5,894 nucleotides of DNA from Clostridiales bacterium (GTDB lineage: Bacteria; Bacillota; Clostridia; Oscillospirales; Oscillospiraceae), in assembly GCA_020861055.1 (NCBI GenBank), contig JAJBTD010000179.1, positions 1 through 5,894 of the forward strand, written 5' to 3'. This document shows, piece after piece, positions 3,507-5,894 of this stretch. The position numbers were made by a program, and so were the translations under genes. A model generated the notes under the pieces. It worked only from the letters and a program-made list of their open reading frames with translations. It did no database searches and was not told where the DNA came from. How positions within the stretch are numbered: position 1 is the stretch's first letter; each line of letters begins with the position of its first letter.

Positions 3507-5894
3507 TCAGTCTTCTGTGCTGTAGGACGCAGCGTATGCGTCGTAGTCGATGTTCTGCACTTCGGTAAGAGGATCGGCGGAATAGGTGGCGACACGATCA
3601 TCGTCGATCACACCGGACCAGTTCATACCAAAGGCGAAGTCATAGGTGTTGCCAGCGGAGTCCACGTAGCACTCCATGTCACGGGGCACGTCCTCCAGCT
3701 GCTCCTCGACCGTCTCCATGGAGGAGGGCTGCTGGAAGACCAGCAGGCCGTTGGGCTCGACCTCGCCCAGGATGATCTCGGAGACAGCCTCGGGGTACTG
3801 ATCGTTGTAGCAGACCAGGATGACGTCGGCCAGAGGCTCCACCTCAGACCAGACCATCCCGCGCTCCATGCACATGGACACGATCACGGGAATGTCGCCT
3901 GCCACAGAGGCGGCGTACTCCAGAGCGGTCAAGTCGCCATAGTTGGCAGCGGCAGCGGCGGTATTGCCCTGATAGGAGCGGTTCTCCTGGGTGCCGTCCT
4001 CCAGGGTCATGCCGGAGATGGAGGGATCGCGGGCGGTGGTGGCGGTGTACTCGCCATACTGCAGGGACACAGGATACCAGATGTCGTCCGGAGTGACCAG
4101 AGTCCCCTCCTCATAGGCGGTCATATAGTTCCATGCGTTGACGTAGTTTGCATTATAGGACGTAGTGTAGGGTGCGGTCATGCCCACCAGGATGTAGTCA
4201 CATGCCGCGATCTCCTCGGCAGAGGCCCGGATAATGTCGTCTTCGGTGTAGACAGCGTTGCCGTCCTCATCCTCGCCGGAAGGGTCGCCCAGGGTGTCGG
4301 TGACCACATTGAAGTACTCGCTCAAAGCGTCCAGATCCATGCTGGCCTCCCAGGAGGGAGTGCCCTCGCTGATGCCGGTAAACGCGCTGACGGAAAAGCC
4401 GGTGTTGTAGACATAGGGAACGTAAACGGTGGGCTTCTCAGAGACGGCTCCGTCCTCGCTGATGGTGCCATCGTTCTTAATCATGACAACGGAGGCCTCC
4501 TGAGACTCCAGCGCCAGCTCACTGGCGGTGCCGGTGGAGATGATGGACTCGGCATAGGCGGAATCGTTGTAGGGCTGGTCAAACATATTCAGGTTCATCA
4601 TGACCAGGATAAAGTCATAGGCCGCGTTGCTGATGATCTCATCGGCGGTCTCCTGGCCGTTGTTCTCTACCAGGATGTCGTAGGCCTCGGCGACGGTATC
4701 CATGGAGTCGTAGCCGCCCAGCAGTTCAGCGCCCTGCTCCCAGCTGTAAGCAATGCGCTCGGCCTCGGTCATGTCCTCAGCGCCCCAGACGCCCATATAG
4801 GTGTACACTTCCCAGTCGGTCATCTTCAGACCGCTGAAGCCGTACTCCTCCAGCAGGCCGTACATATAGGCGTTGTACGCACCGGCAACCTCCTCGCCGC
4901 CGTAGGCGTCTCCGTTGCCGTCCACGTTGACGGAGTACTGGGTCATGATGCCGGAGGAACCGGTCAGACCGGGCAGATCGAGCACGCCGTCAAAGAAGGG
5001 AATCAGATGCGCCTCCAGGTTGTCTCCGGGGAACACGGCGTAACGTGCAGAGGTGGCGTGGTCGTTACGACCAGCCTCAGTGGCGCCGGCACCGGCATAG
5101 TGCTTGGAGAAGCAATAGACGGATTCGCTGCCCCAGCCCAGGTCGGTGCCGTCCTCGTCATAGGTGGACTGCATGGCGTTGACATAGGCGGTGGCGATGT
5201 CGGTGGTCAGCAGGGGGTCCTCGCCGTAGGTGCCGAAGGAGCGCTCCATGGTGGCGCCCGAAATATCGATCTGGGGCCCCAGGAAAGCGGTGATGCCGGC
5301 TGCACGGTACTCCTTGGCGGTCTCCTCGCCCAGCTCAGCGGCCAGCTCGGTGTCCATGGTGGAGGCCAGGGCGACACATTCCACCAGGCCGGAGATGTTG
5401 GAGGGGTCGATGGAGATCATGGCGGGGATGCCGTACCAGCAGCTCTCAGCCACGGCCTGGATCTGGTTGGTCCACTGTGCATGGACGCCGCCGCCACGGC
5501 CGATATTACGGGTGACGCCGCCGCGGCCGCCGGCCATCAGGAAGGTGTAGGAGGTGTCGTCCTCGGTTAGAGCTTCGGTGGTGAAGTCGCCCCAGCCGCC
5601 GTGGGCCAGGATGGCCGCCATCTCGGAGCCGGACATCAGGCTGACCAGGTTCTCGGCCCGCTCCTCGCTGGTCAGACGCCAGTCCTCATAGGCGTCCAGC
5701 TCGCCGTTCTGGTTCAGGTCCTTGAAGGCGTAGCCGTCGTCCTCGATGATGGTGACGCCGGAGGTGGGGGACAGGCCCAGAGTCTCGCCGTCCTCGTTCT
5801 CGATCTCGATCCAGCCGTCGTCGGTGACCTCGACGGTGTACTTTGCGTCGTCGCTGGGGACGGGGATATAGCCCTCCACCTCATTGGAGGTCTC
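3507..5894 (-). CDS. Glycoside hydrolase family 3 (beta-glucosidase-like) protein, N-terminus outside window
   Basis: Family 3 enzymes release sugars, often beta-linked glucose, from the non-reducing end of glycosides by a two-step retaining mechanism. The frame is open to the right edge; 795 residues are visible. Positions below count from the GTG codon at 5877-5879, which is not taken as a start because no ribosome binding site precedes it. Residues 54-65 (DLNQNGELDAYE) form an EF-hand-like calcium loop before EDWR, common in this GH3 type. The N-terminal barrel follows: GIPAMISIDPSN (150-161), ERSFGTYGEDPLL (212-224), KHYAGAG (259-265), and GFSGLKMTDW (347-356) with the presumed nucleophile D355. 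The second domain starts near VVMIKND (464-470) and runs through IPVIVSMCMERG, EVEPNGLLVFQQP and METVEEQLEDVPRDM (721-735) to YDFAFGMNWSG (746-756). No fibronectin III-like domain follows. The protein is extremely acidic and lysine-poor, suggesting export, but any signal peptide lies outside the window. The substrate cannot be told. Confidence 0.9.
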   Translation of the reverse strand, partial: ETSNEVEGYIPVPSDDAKYTVEVTDDGWIEIENEDGETLGLSPTSGVTIIEDDGYAFKDLNQNGELDAYEDWRLTSEERAENLVSLMSGSEMAAILAHGGWGDFTTEALTEDDTSYTFLMAGGRGGVTRNIGRGGGVHAQWTNQIQAVAESCWYGIPAMISIDPSNISGLVECVALASTMDTELAAELGEETAKEYRAAGITAFLGPQIDISGATMERSFGTYGEDPLLTTDIATAYVNAMQSTYDEDGTDLGWGSESVYCFSKHYAGAGATEAGRNDHATSARYAVFPGDNLEAHLIPFFDGVLDLPGLTGSSGIMTQYSVNVDGNGDAYGGEEVAGAYNAYMYGLLEEYGFSGLKMTDWEVYTYMGVWGAEDMTEAERIAYSWEQGAELLGGYDSMDTVAEAYDILVENNGQETADEIISNAAYDFILVMMNLNMFDQPYNDSAYAESIISTGTASELALESQEASVVMIKNDGTISEDGAVSEKPTVYVPYVYNTGFSVSAFTGISEGTPSWEASMDLDALSEYFNVVTDTLGDPSGEDEDGNAVYTEDDIIRASAEEIAACDYILVGMTAPYTTSYNANYVNAWNYMTAYEEGTLVTPDDIWYPVSLQYGEYTATTARDPSISGMTLEDGTQENRSYQGNTAAAAANYGDLTALEYAASVAGDIPVIVSMCMERGMVWSEVEPLADVILVCYNDQYPEAVSEIILGEVEPNGLLVFQQPSSMETVEEQLEDVPRDMECYVDSAGNTYDFAFGMNWSGVIDDDRVATYSADPLTEVQNIDYDAYAASYSTED

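Noticed and set aside
3393..5570. A 725-codon open frame on the + strand, antisense to the GH3 gene
   Set aside because: Its Gly/Val/His/Asp-rich translation has no recognisable motif and mirrors codons of the GH3 frame. It would begin inside a terminator cluster with no ribosome binding site, and the - strand frame shows clear GH3 motifs. Long antisense frames are expected opposite biased GC-rich genes.
5877..5879. GTG as start of the GH3 gene
   Set aside because: The frame stays open to the window edge (residues ETSNE precede it), no Shine-Dalgarno is present just upstream, and an exported GH3 enzyme would need more N-terminal sequence.
1..5894. Search by eye for tRNA, rRNA, CRISPR repeats, insertion sequence ends, phage or defence genes
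   Set aside because: No cloverleaf, regularly spaced repeats, transposase-like reading frame or terminal inverted repeats were seen; nearly all sequence is explained by housekeeping genes and one GH3 gene.

Overview
The window looks like chromosomal DNA from a high-GC Gram-positive anaerobe, most likely a gut Oscillospiraceae-type Firmicute (Flavonifractor/Lawsonibacter/Oscillibacter-like). This is inferred from four things: strong GGAGG-type ribosome binding sites, GC-rich third codon positions, the style of the L13/S9 proteins, and a GH3 enzyme of a type I associate with gut Firmicutes and Bacteroides. No species can be named from the sequence alone.

Layout. Bases 1-2120 (+) hold the 3' end of an aromatic amino acid operon: the C-terminal part of chorismate synthase (aroC), a complete fused chorismate mutase-prephenate dehydratase with an ACT domain (pheA), and shikimate kinase (aroK), whose start overlaps the pheA stop. 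A long intrinsic terminator (2152-2198) closes this operon. Next is an AT-rich spacer, then a near-consensus extended -10 promoter (2314-2342). A short structured leader follows, and then the two-gene ribosomal protein operon rplM-rpsI (L13-S9; 2445-3291). Between rpsI and the next gene (3292-3506) lies a cluster of three terminator-like hairpins, two facing right and one facing left. The remainder (3507-5894, - strand) is a large glycoside hydrolase family 3 (beta-glucosidase-like) gene that converges on rpsI and runs off the right edge without its start.

How the genes work together. AroK phosphorylates shikimate, AroC makes chorismate, and PheA takes chorismate through prephenate to phenylpyruvate. 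The first operon therefore spans the common pathway and the phenylalanine branch, with feedback control expected at the ACT domain of PheA. L13 and S9 are large- and small-subunit proteins in their usual bacterial pairing. The GH3 gene is functionally unrelated and is probably part of polysaccharide or glycoside use.

I found no convincing sign of a new biological system: no mobile element, CRISPR array, defence gene or RNA gene. The points most worth a second look are the extreme acidity and lysine scarcity of the GH3 protein, its variant nucleophile motif, the rplM leader with its Shine-Dalgarno in a hairpin loop, and the terminator cluster between the convergent genes.
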